From Anseranas semipalmata (taxonomy: Eukaryota > Chordata > Aves > Anseriformes > Anseranatidae): a stretch of DNA of 64,000 nucleotides. Positions 9,791 to 20,880 of this stretch are shown here, one piece after another; the first letter of the stretch is position 1, and each line of letters begins with the position of its first letter. The notes below the pieces were generated by a model that did no database searches, had not been told where the DNA came from, and worked only from the letters and a program-made list of their open reading frames with translations. The stretch is taken from NCBI GenBank assembly GCA_013399115.1, contig VXAA01001954.1, positions 65,836-129,835 on the forward strand. The letters run 5' to 3'. Position numbers and translations under genes: made by a program.

Positions 9791-12012
9791 GATGTACCTG
9801 AAACAGATGAAAGTTATTACAAACATACTATCACAGATGTTAATAAAATATCACATATTTCCTGTAGTTGGATTTGACCAATAATTTGGGCCTTCTCACT
9901 TTAAATATTTCAATAAGATTCCAGTGGTGTCTGAAAATTCTCCCCTGCTGTCTCTATAGCTTGTTTTGCGCTATATATATTTATTTTGCCTAAGCTCTCT
10001 GGCAATCATACCAAGTTGGAAAATAGCAGTAGTATTTACTAGAAAAATAAGACAGTTTTTCCTTGCTCTGCACTGAATATCTTGTAATTTGTGATCATGC
10101 CATTGAGCAAAATACACTTTTGGTTTGGAAAAATGCTATGTTAGGGAAGTATTTTCTATTTATCTAAGAGGAACAGTTAAAACTGGAGCAGGCTGAGCTT
10201 TGGTTCTGAACATGTTGTGAAGGCCTGTCTTTTTATCACCCACATCTGTAACTGAAAATAGAAACATTAATTTAAAAATTGTGATTGAAATGCTAAAAAT
10301 CAGAAAATTCTGAGCATTTCTGTTTAGAATTTGTTCATCTTCTGCTGGGTTATGCTGACAAACGGTGCTCTGTGGAGTCCTTTGAGCTGATTGGTGGGAG
10401 ACACAGGGTGTGCAAAGAATATGCTAATCGGATGCTAATAAGCAGAGATACAATAAATCCTCATTTGAGTTGTACAGTCCAGAAGAGCTCTCTGGGCCCT
10501 TTTGTTCAGAGCCACAGTTAGGGTTACAGACTGCTGAAGTTTCTGTCCTGGTGCACAGAGTCAGGAGTCTGTGAAGTCTCCAGCACTGGTCTTTGAAGAT
10601 ATATGTGGCAATTAAGACATAAGTATCTGAAACTTTCTTATACACAGTTTTCCTTTTTTTTTCTTCTTGAAGCCTGAGGAAATGTGCCAGCTTTAAACCA
10701 ATATGACTCAGCAGGGTTATGCGAGAGTAGGCGGAGCACTACTCTCTCCTGCCTGCCCTAGCATAGATGTGCTGCTAGGTTGTACTCAAGCCCAAATAGT
10801 TCTATGGTGCAGTCTGACAAATTTTCTCTTCCTCATCCCTGTTCTTTTATTTCAGGGGGAAAGGGAGATCAACACAGATTGTCCTCTGGAATCAAAGGAA
10901 CTTCAGACTTTTTGAATCACAATCTTAAAGCAATCAGCAACATTTTTCAAGGAGAGCATATAAGACTAAACTCACTTTGCCTGGGCTGTGATGTCCATGC
11001 AGCAATAACGTATGGATGGCTACTTTCATTCTCTGCCTCCTCTCTCCCATGTCCAGTTCTGCACCGCTCCTCTCCAATGGTAATAGAAAGGTCAGTACGA
11101 TGTATTTGCCCCCTCTTCATTTTGAGGAAAATTTGCTGCCAGGATACCACCATCAGCTAACACGTTGCAGAAACACGCAGGAGCTCTGCTCCTCGGACCC
11201 TCCTGGTACTCAGCAGAAAAGAAAACCTTTCCTCAGACAAAGCCTACCATATGCATGAGATATACCCTGAGGTAATTCTCCTGCAGCTTCAGCGTTGGCT
11301 CACAAAGTTTGTGGCACAAAGGTCTACAATGCCTGAACCGTCCTTCTGCTCCTGTGAGATATATGTGTGTAAGTGTGTAAAAGTAACAAGCCTATATATA
11401 GGGCTTGGCTCATACATACCCAGTGCTAAAGAGAGTCCAATATACAACAATGCTATATTAGTTGAACACAAAATATTAACTCTCAAGAAGTAGAATGTAG
11501 TTTGCCTGCTGTCTAAATTAATAAACACAGGTAAACAGATTTACCAGCCGTATGCCTGGTATTTATATTTGCTAATTAATTCAGTTAATCAAAAACACAA
11601 TGCAGTTTGCAGTCGCTGGCTTTGACTGCAAGAGACACAGCTATAGATAGAAAGGCTGAGGAGCTGAAGAAAAAGGAAGGATTGGGTGTGGGTTCTCGTG
11701 AAATGTCTTTTCAAAGGGGAGCTGTAGAAGAATATGAATGATTAGAGTCAGGAAATGTGGCCCGACCAAACTGGTGCATTTCGGTTTTCATTCATTTCTG
11801 TTTGCTAGGTTTTCTGCTTTTTTATTCCTGAATCTTGGCAAAGTAGGATCTAAAGGAAATGACATTTTCCTTCCCGACATTTTAAAATGCAAAGACTGAA
11901 AAATGGGTTTCTGACCATGTTAAAAAATTTCTTTGGGCTTTGCCTTGAAAAATACTTTTCAGCGCTGACACTTCATCCTCCCTCCATTTTCTCTTTCATT
12001 TGTCTATCACTC

Positions 12013-12035
12013 GGGGGGGGTGGGGGGTGGCAGGG
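12013..12035 (+). other. potential G-quadruplex motif
   Basis: Runs of eight, six and three G bases separated by T and TGGCA can be parsed as four G3 tracts with loops of 2, 4 and 5 bases, which satisfies the canonical G-quadruplex rule. Part of the run may be a simple G-rich repeat. Confidence 0.6.
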
Positions 12036-12437
12036 ACATTTTTAGACTACAGGCTCTGCTCACTTGGAATAATGTTTGTTTGCATGAGTAAACCAGCTAA
12101 AGTGGCTATCACTGGGAGATGAAACCAGTTGAGACTATTCCCATGTGAAATGAGTCAGGTTGCTGAATCAGGCCCGTGTGTGAATTTTTCTGTGTCCCAA
12201 AGGTATTTTTTCATCACTTTAGAAAAACTGTTCTTCTAAAGCACCAGGCAGCAAAAGCCTGGGAATTTGAAGTTCAGGGGGACACAATATCCTTTAGGCT
12301 TTTCCCTCTCGCCTTTCTCTCACTTTGCCTTCCCGTGCTGTGACTACAAAGAAATTCTCTGGTGAATTTTTTAATTCTAGGCTTTTAGCAGTTTGATATT
12401 TTTGTTCTACTTTTGCCCAAATATATGGTACTTGTAA

Positions 12438-12459
12438 TTTTTTTTTTTTGGGGGGGGGG
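12438..12459. repeat. poly(T)-poly(G) junction
   Basis: Twelve T bases pass directly into ten G bases. A similar but longer junction occurs at 19073-19105. Confidence 0.9.
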
Positions 12460-13349
12460 AAATCTAAGCATCCCCCTTTGTGCCTAGTTTTATCATTAAG
12501 ACAAAGAATTACTAGGTGTTAATGGTGTTCATTGTGCAGTATGTATCTTAGCTTCCACTTCTACAACAAAGCCAAGGTGGAGAGTGTAGAAACAGAAAAA
12601 ATATGAAAACTGTAAAGACATTAAATGAGTAAAAAGGACCAACTAATGTGTGTCAGCTCAGCCAGATGCCCAAGGCTAAATCTCTTGATGTAAGATGGTG
12701 ATTCAGCTGTCAAGGTGCCTGAGTAGACTTGTGGTCATCATAATGATTGGCTATGGCTTTTTTTATTTTTATTTTTTTAGAAAGGCAATAAACAGAAAAG
12801 GTCAAAGTTATTCAAATGAACCAACAGCCCATTTTGGTGAAAATATAACAAGGCTCGTTAACTCAATTCACATCTTTTGTGTCAGTTTTCTAACATACCA
12901 TACATCTGGAAAAATGCAGTGATTTGTAAAAGACATAATGTGCCTCTTTCCCCCAGAGGTTTTGTTTACAGTATGTAATAAAATATGATACAGTTTTCCA
13001 AGGAGATGGGATCTGATAATTTGTTTAGATATAATATGAAAGTATCAGTCTGTGAAATGAACAACATAAAAAAGTAAGCAAATGCTTGAGATGTGTCAGC
13101 TAACAAAACAGCAAGTTCCAAAGCATGCATTCAAGTGAGTATAAAAGGCTTCAGCAACATTTTTTTTGTTTACTAAAAATCAGTCTCTCCAGACAGCGTG
13201 TAATATTTTGATGTTGATTGCCATTAGTGAGGTTGTATTTTACTGTGACAGAGACCTTCTTACTCTAGGCAAAACTTACCTCCATTCAGCTGAAAATCCA
13301 AATAATGAACACATAACACAGGTTTTCAGGTATCACAAAGTATCGATCC

Positions 13350-13545
13350 TTCATAAGAGCATACACACCGTATCAGACCAAAAGTTCCCATCTAGCTTGA
13401 TGTGTTGTCAATGTTGTTGGCTAATGTTAGAAGTCTGGGCAAAGCACATAGAACTATCTTAATCTGGAAGAGTGGTTACATCATATTTAACTCTTAATTT
13501 TAGCCTTGATAGGCTCTCCTTCATAATTCTTTTTTGCACTTCAGA
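13350..13545 (-). mobile_element. ancient CR1/L3-type fragment
   Basis: 'cttcataagagcatacacac', 'cgtatcagaccaaaagttcc' and 'catctagcttgatg' follow the order of a well-known amniote repeat whose consensus reads roughly 'cataagaa... actgggtcagaccaa... ccatctagcc'. Further on, 'cttgataggctctccttcat' and 'aattcttttttgcactt' match its next block. This is the antisense reading of the 3' part of an old CR1/L3 LINE. The middle is shortened and diverged. The frame 13166-13462 overlaps it and is not a gene. Confidence 0.55.
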
Positions 13546-16080
13546 TTAGCAGTCTTGAATTGTATGGTGCTAGCCTTTAGTTGTGGAATATATAGCATGT
13601 GTATCAGAAGTTTGTGATTCAACCCCCACTCTTTCTCTTTAGCTTGTGCAGGTGCTCTCAGTCATTAAAAGCAACTGTTTGTTGGAGTATGCTTTTGCAA
13701 ACTGTCAGGAAACAAAAAACATTTGTGAAAAGCAGGTTTTTCTTTTCTCCTCACAAATTAGAGACAAATATGTTAAGAAGTGGTCGAGCTAAGGATATAT
13801 GATTTATGCCTTATCTGTGTCAAGACCTTACAGTGGTCCCAATTGCAATTGACTTCCTTGGTATACCTTTGACTCCATACCCAATCTGATTTTAAGCTAA
13901 ACAAATTAGATGCTTTATTCTCTGTAATTAATCCTCATTGGAACAAGTAGTTTCACCTGACGGTGGCACCCCACCCATAACTGCCTTGTTTCCAAATGGA
14001 GCCATCCTTGGCAGATGACATTCACATGGCTCAGCCTTAGGCTGCTTGTATAATACAGAAGTTAGGGACTAGTTTCTCTAGGTTCCCTAGAAGTTCAGCA
14101 GAGAGAGAAGGGATTCTCCAGAAGGTGATTCAGAGGAGGAATCTAGCTTAGGCTAATTTACATACCCAGGTTTCTATTTGCAGTGAGACAGTGTGAATAC
14201 CTCCTCTGCATGCCCTCTGTGGCCCTGAGTTATGTTACTGGGTGCCCTACAAAAATGCAGAGACACATCTCTCCCCTCATCAAACTCAAATGAATGCTGC
14301 TTGTATTCGTGAGAATTATGAGCAGAACTTTCATAGTTTATCATGTGGATGGCTTGGCAAGAGCTGAAAACCAGTGTGAGTAAAATAAATGAGCTTTGGT
14401 GCAGAGTTACGAAAGCTCATGAGATTTCTCTCAGATGTTGGACTCCTTGCAGTCATCCTTCTTCAGGAAAGGTCACTGAGATGGTTCTTGCATTGGTGAC
14501 TATCTGCCCAGAGTGGTGAGAAGCTGATCTGGGTGTGGTTATAACAACTAATAAATAAAGTATTTCAAACTGGAGAAGCAAAATGGACACAGTTTAGTTT
14601 CATGTAATTAAATTGGTATTACCAGTGTAAATGGGTTACATCAGTGTAAAGTCCCTGTGCACATCTGACTTGGCTTACACAGCTGAAAAACACCTAAAGA
14701 AAGCAGTGCGATAATTGAGTAACAATTTACTACATCAGAAAGCTTTAATACAGCTAGAGTAGAGTGTTTCACCTTAAAAAATACTTGGGTACTGTAGAAG
14801 GTAAAAAAGAGCAGATTTTCTTGCAAAAGATGCAAGTAGGCTATCTGCCAAAGGCCTAAACCGTTCACTGAGTATTCAGCTGCATTTTAACTCCAGCTCT
14901 CAAGAGCTCAAGGCAGCCCAAGCAGTGAATGCTGTGACTGCAAGGGGTTAACAGACAATTTATGTAAAGTCTTAGTATTCTGCAAAACGAAATGTGCATG
15001 TGAAATGAAAAAAAAAAAGGAAAAGATTATATTTGTCAGCTGTGCTACCATATGTTGCTCTGGCGGAAGCGCAGCAAAATGGTGACAATTTCTATTTTAT
15101 TGAATGAGGATCTGTGTTGATTTCCATTATTTGAGAGCTTCTCTGGACAAACAGAGGTATCTTCATTATCACATAAAACTGTGCTCACCAGTAACCTAGC
15201 ATATCCATGGCTACAGGGTGACCTGGGATCGCAGTCTCCTTGAAAATAAAATATCAGAGAATCAGTTCAATCCATCTGCATATTTTAATGGATTTAGCCC
15301 TTGGAGGGCATGAGGGAATAGTCTTGTGAAAAGATAAGTGGCAGATACAGGAAATATAGACAAATTTGAAGCTCTTTAAAATCTGAGGAGAACTTATCTC
15401 ATCAGCATGATTAAAACAAGTGTGTGCAAAGGCTTTGGTGGTTGCCGACTACTCTCAGCCATCTGGTCATGCTGGGAGGCAGGGCTTCATGGTTTGGGCA
15501 CAGAGCTGCACAAACGTAACTAAATTTCTCTTGGACATAGGCTGATATGTTCGCTTGGCTCCACTGTGTCTTGTGGGCTTATTTGTTAGGGTTTTGCAGA
15601 GTAAGGGCTATCTGTGCCATTCCTCTTTTCATGGTATAGAGGTGTCCTAGAAGATGCTGCTTTCGTTATTCTAGGATCACAGCTTTCTCTCAAGATTTTT
15701 CTCAGCATGCCAGGACCTCAAGGTGTGAGCTGCAGTGTGCTGGGTGCTAAGTGTTGCTGAGCATCAGGGGCTCTCGTTGACTCCATGTGCATCGTGGGTG
15801 CACAGTGTCTCTACAGGCCATATGTCAAATGCAAGGCATGACAAAACAGTTCCATGGGGCACTAGAAATGATGCTCATTTGCTTTCAGGACAGCAAAAGT
15901 TAAGCTTTTGTTGCCTTTCCTGCTTAATGTTACTCAGTGCCCCTTGAGTGTCTCTCCTTCCAGTGACCATAAAGCCTTTTAAAGCTCTCTGTATCAACCC
16001 TGCCTCTGAAGTGGCACCATCACTTTCTGGATAATGACACCACAGGGAATTAGAGTAGATATATTTTGCCTCAGCAAAGA
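13546..16080. other. unique DNA, no gene seen
   Basis: AT-rich single-copy-looking sequence with an A run at about 15009-15018. Frames such as 14641-14868 (minus) and 15735-15947 are short and featureless. Nothing else can be supported. Confidence 0.5.
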
Positions 16081-16520
16081 TACCAAGTGGGTTTCAGCTA
16101 CCCGAACACCCAGCCCAGGCAGGTGGAGGAGTGCCTCCCTGCCCTGGCACCACCTTGCACCATGAGTAATAGCCTGTGCAGTGCTGCACCCAACCCTTAA
16201 TCCTTGCTAAAAACACAGCTAGGCAATATCCAGACAGGGCTGGCTTTCGTCTGGCCAGTTTTGGCCTGCCGGAGCAGGAACCAAGCCCTGAGCATCCCAT
16301 GATCAAGTTAGTGCTGCGTTACATGGCCCAGGCTCCAGGGGCCACACAGGAATGGATGAGTTGTGTCCTCTGGGTGCTGGAGTGCAACAACCTTGGAGAG
16401 AAGTGCATGTTGTTTTCCACAGGCAAGGTGAGCAGCGCATGGTTCTTGGTCAGGCTGCGAAGTACAGTGGTAAAGAACAGACATAAGGACTTCTTACCTC
16501 GAATATCACCTGGGGAATGA
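16081..16520. other. GC-richer stretch with hairpin and splice-like signals
   Basis: GC rises and a frame of 114 codons is open on plus (16176-16520), with a shorter one on minus (16094-16306). No protein family is recognised. An imperfect GC-rich hairpin spans 16113-16148 (gcccaggcagg ... ccctgccctggc). On minus, 16498-16509 is bounded by 'ttcattccccag' and 'gtaagaag', which would suit a 12-base micro-exon. These signals are individually plausible but can arise by chance in 64 kb. Confidence 0.2.
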
Positions 16521-19500
16521 AACAGTTCAAATCACCTTGATTTCTCTACATGCCCACACAGGAGAGGAATTCAAATGCACAACCCGAGCATTCACTGCCA
16601 TAATGGGTGGGTAGGTAGGTAGGACAATTACAGTTACAGTTATTTGCTAACAGATATGTTAACAGACCATTTGGTAGTGAGAGGTAAGTTTCTGTTTCAA
16701 ATTCAGGCCATTCCATCTCTCAAAGGGAAATAAAATCCATTGATTTGCTACCCTCTCCCCTTCCATTTTGCAACAGGCAGATTTTGGACTGCAGACTTGC
16801 TTGGACTTCCCTTGCTGTGATTCCAGGCACCAAATCAACACAGCTGCATGACACCAGGGTGAGCTGTGCAGCTGCTGAAGAACCACATTTTGGAAGAAGT
16901 AGAAAAGTAAAATCTTGATTTCTTGCAGTCACTTGAATAGAGGTGTGTTTGCTTGAGTATTGATGCATATCAGCTGATTAAGGCCATTTAAGCTGCTTTG
17001 CAATTTTTATGGTTATAGCATGCTTGTTTAACCTATGTACTAACATGCTGGTTGCTGTTTCCAAGGCTGTTCTGCCTTACACAGTTATGGCATTTTGTTA
17101 GTGGCTGAAATTTCTCTTTTTAACAGTGGTTGAGAAGCCAGTGATTGTGATTCGCTTTTATCATGCTTGGCCCAAAGGTGCCACATGCATGGTGCTTGCC
17201 ACTGCAGTAAAGAAGTTCTTGTGTCTTGTGTCTTAACTTTGCAACTCTCTTTTGGCCATGTTTTTATGTACTAAATCATCTGTGCTGTACAGCGAGTTAC
17301 CTTGTACTGAGCAATCATGGAGCAAGCTTGCATAGGTTAAGCTTTTTTTCCTAAACCCTATTATTTAGTTCTGCGGGTAATATATAGTGTTTTAATAAAG
17401 TGATCATCCTTCATTGGAAATAATAAAATTACTTTTCATTCCAACAGAAGCCACACCTCGCTACTTGTCCTTTTAATTGCCTTTCTGAGGACACATTTGA
17501 TTTCTGTTGTTTCTTTTTAGCATTTTGTGCTTGGAAGAGAATAAATGAGGACACTGCTATCACTTACTATCACTATCACTTGCTGGTAAAGAGAATAATA
17601 TTTTTTTCATTGTTTCTGTCCTAGATTTTTTCAGACTTGGTATTTGCTTTCTGAGTGCTGTTGTACATCAAAGACAAGTTCAAAGTAAGAAGTCCATACT
17701 ATGCTTAAGTTTTGGAAAAACTAACTTTCCTGAAATGGAAACATAAAATCATAACATTTAGTTGTTGGCACTATTCATAACTCTTTCTCAGACAATAGTT
17801 TCCATCACCTCTTAAAGAGCTGGAAAGCTGGCTTTGTTTTTTATCATTCTCTTTGATCTTAAAGCAAAACCTGGACAAATAACTTATCTTTTACCAAACT
17901 AGCTGAGCTGATCTGTAACTAAGATAGCCTCTTACGCTAAATATGTTAGCTAGAATATTTTCAGTGTCTAGATTTTCATTAGGGAAAGTATATGACCAAG
18001 GCCATCTAACGATACATGTCTTGGTACAGGTCTCTCAATACATCACTGTGCATGCGCTATTGATTGAAATCTATGTCATGACTGCTGTCTATGAAACAGA
18101 ATAAATTATTCATTTATTTAAGATACATATTTTACTGCAATTTGACTGTCATTTACATACAGTTCTCCTTTTAAATGTAAACATATTAAAACTTGAACTT
18201 GAAACTATGACAGCATATGTTTAGACAACTTCCAATAATCTATTTAAATAACTCAATATGAGTAAAACTTGAACAACATATCTTTAAAGTAACTCAGACT
18301 GCTAAACTGGGAGAAATCATTAGTTCTGTCTGAAAATAAAGTGAAAAAAAATCCTGAAATAATTTCTAACAACAGATCATCAATTCTGTTTATAATAAAT
18401 CAGTCATTTTGAAATGTAAGTTAGTATTGATATTTTTATACAGCTTATTTAAAATAAATTAATTACTATAAATCTGCAATGTTAATTTTCTGCATTGTTA
18501 ATTGAATTTTGATACCCACCCAAAAGCAGTTTGGCACTAATGTGAGGAAAGACACAATCTACTAAATAGGAAAGGTGGTTTAACATAGTGTTTCATAATA
18601 AAATGTAAAGAAGTACAATACATGTGCATTAAACAAAATAATTGTTTTCATCAGTATATTGTTCTGAAAAGAAATTCCAAATTTATTGTAAAAGTGACTT
18701 GAGAGCATATTTATTTTCAGCTAATGGTTGCCAAATGGTGAGTCAAATTTTTCAAATAAAGAAAAAAAAAAAAAGAAAGTTGAGAGAGGCAGCTCCCATT
18801 AGAGTTTCCTTATTGTGTTTGGAGCAAAGTTCCTGAGTGTCACCATGTTTGTGCTAGGAGCAAAAACCTATGAAACTCATGAGGGAAGCATCTCATCCCC
18901 TGTTAGAATGTCATCCCTATGTTCATGCCCTCAAGAGAAGATTTTGTTTTTCTCATGTCTGTTGTTAGCTGTTGGGACAGAATTCTGTACACAGGTACGG
19001 AGAGTGCAACCCTTCTTATGATCATTTGGCAGCCCGTCTGAAAGCACATCATGGCATTTGATTCAGATTTTGTTTTTTTTTTTTTTTGGGGGGNGGGGGG
19101 GGGGGAGTTTGCTTGGAAGCATTCCAAAAAAAATCCTCCAGAGTTAAAAGAATTTTATTAACATTGCAAAGTAGAATTTTGAATGTCAAAATTAAAGCTG
19201 TCTCTGGCAAGCCGTGGCACCTTCAAAGGCAGGCATTAATATGCCATCTTTTATTATATGAATCACTTTCTTCCCTTGGGTTTCATCTCATGCCCAGGTC
19301 AGATCTACTTTCTGTCCTGTGGCAAGATTCAGTGAGTAAGTGGAGTGGTTTGTAAGTAGTGTGATGGTGTTTGGATTAGTCAAAGGTAACAGATTGTAAC
19401 AGAATAATGAGTATTTCTCTTTAATATCTGATATTGATATGCTATTATAGCAGAAGAAAATGGTGGCACTTGTAAATAATTGTAACAGGAAAAAAACGGG

Positions 19501-20774
19501 AAAACGTTGTAAAACTACATATAAATATACATCACTCGATGCACCTTACCACAAAGGTAGTAGATGAACCTTATTACAAAAAAGATCTAAGAGACAAATA
19601 TAAGGTCTTGGGAAAAATGAGGAAAATGTTGAGGTGCATGTCAAACTTCTATCTGATGAGAAGAGGGGTGCCTGGGTTTGCTCAGAGAGGTTGAGTGGAA
19701 GAAAGTAAGTTAGGTATATGTGAGTCACAAATGGTTGAGAGAAGGTGATCCAAATATTCACATTTTCCTTTCTTCTTAATAGCAAAAGAAATATTTAGCA
19801 AATTTGAAATGTGACGTTTAAATGTGGCACAAGAGAATTCTCTGCGTCTCTCACAGCTGATCTATGTGCAGGATATTAGTAAGTCTAAGAATTTAGGGTT
19901 TTAGATGAATCATGTTTATAGATATGAAGAGTCATAGTTATATTAAGGATGCACACACTTTTTTGAGAGAGAAAACTCTCATGTTTTAAGGCATAAACCA
20001 GCCCTAGCTCCAAATCTAACGGAGTTTAAAATTCAACTTTCTTGAAATACTATGTTCTTAACCTGCTCACTGCAAAGCACTCTGCTGCATTTTCTGAAAC
20101 TGTTTCAGAGTCCTTTTTATGAAGGCCTTGTCAGTTAAGATATTGGTAGTGTCTAATCCAGACCTGGGTCCTATTCCAGTCTACTTGCAGAATCACATGT
20201 TGAAACGGGATTCAAGTGTAGGAGCTGAGTCCAGATATGTCATAGTAAAGGCTGCCTAAGCCTAGAGAATCATTAACTGATTCCTAGTCAATCACTCATC
20301 TGTAGTTTTATTTTGTGACTTAGAGATGGTATTTACCAAACTTAAGAATTCATGTAAAATGAATCTATCGGTTTCAGGATAGTATTTCAGTGGTACACCT
20401 AGTTTATCGTTTTTTTAAAGTATTTTGTACTATAGTCAAATCTCTGTAAGGGTCTTCCACGCTTGAACAAAAGAAAGCCAATATGAAATGATCCTTCCGA
20501 CTTTGCTTTGTACGTGTAGAAATGGCACAGATTCAGTACAGTTTTCTTTCTGCAATGTGAATGTTGCTCTAGCTGGGGACCAACAAACCTGAGGAGATGC
20601 CCATATGGCATCTCTATGGAAACTGAGGATGGCAGATTCAATGCATCATTGTATCTGATAGTCCAAGTCTTGTAACATTTATTTAATATCAGGAATCCAG
20701 CCTAAGAGGTTGGTTGATTGCTGTGATTCACTGAGTTGAAATGAGTACGGATAATCTTCTACAAGGGACAGCAG
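16521..20774. other. unique AT-rich DNA, no gene seen
   Basis: Long single-copy-looking sequence. It holds a small 'tatcact' tandem at 17557-17580, an enhancer-like word cluster at about 18040-18110 ('gtgcatgcgctattgattga', 'tatgtcatgactgctgtc'), and the T/G homopolymer junction at 19073-19105. No coding frame is convincing. Confidence 0.5.
19073..19105. repeat. poly(T)-poly(G) junction with an N
   Basis: Fifteen T bases pass into about eighteen G bases, with one uncalled base at 19094. The N shows that the assembler could not settle the G run. Flanking frames that cross it (18903-19127 minus, 19086-19355) are unreliable. Confidence 0.9.
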
Positions 20775-20880
20775 AATAATTGAAACACAGGGCTGAAAGA
20801 TGCCTGAAGAGACCAGCTAGTACAACTGGTTGCTCTGACCCTGTAGTAAAGGACCCAGTATAGCTTAGCAAGTTCATATA
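20775..20880 (-). mobile_element. ancient CR1 3'-end remnant
   Basis: 'cagggctgaaagatgcctga', 'agagaccagctagtacaact' and 'ggttgctctgaccctgtag' follow the antisense CR1 tail consensus of old reptilian copies ('gggttggaagggacct... ggtcatctagtccaac... ctgctc'). Divergence is high and no octamer tail is left, so it is an old insertion. Confidence 0.45.

Larger units (their letters stand above)
9791..13349. other. unique AT-rich DNA, no gene seen
   Basis: Single-copy-looking sequence. It contains the homeodomain-type word 'tttgctaattaattcagtta' at about 11570, a G-rich motif at 12013-12035 and a T/G homopolymer junction at 12438-12459. Open frames such as 10780-11160 (126 codons) overlap frames on the other strand and in other phases, and show no family signature. 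Confidence 0.5.

Noticed and set aside
18600..18620. Partial match to miR-1/206 (aatgtaaagaagta)
   Set aside because: The 5' seed bases differ and no hairpin partner is visible nearby.
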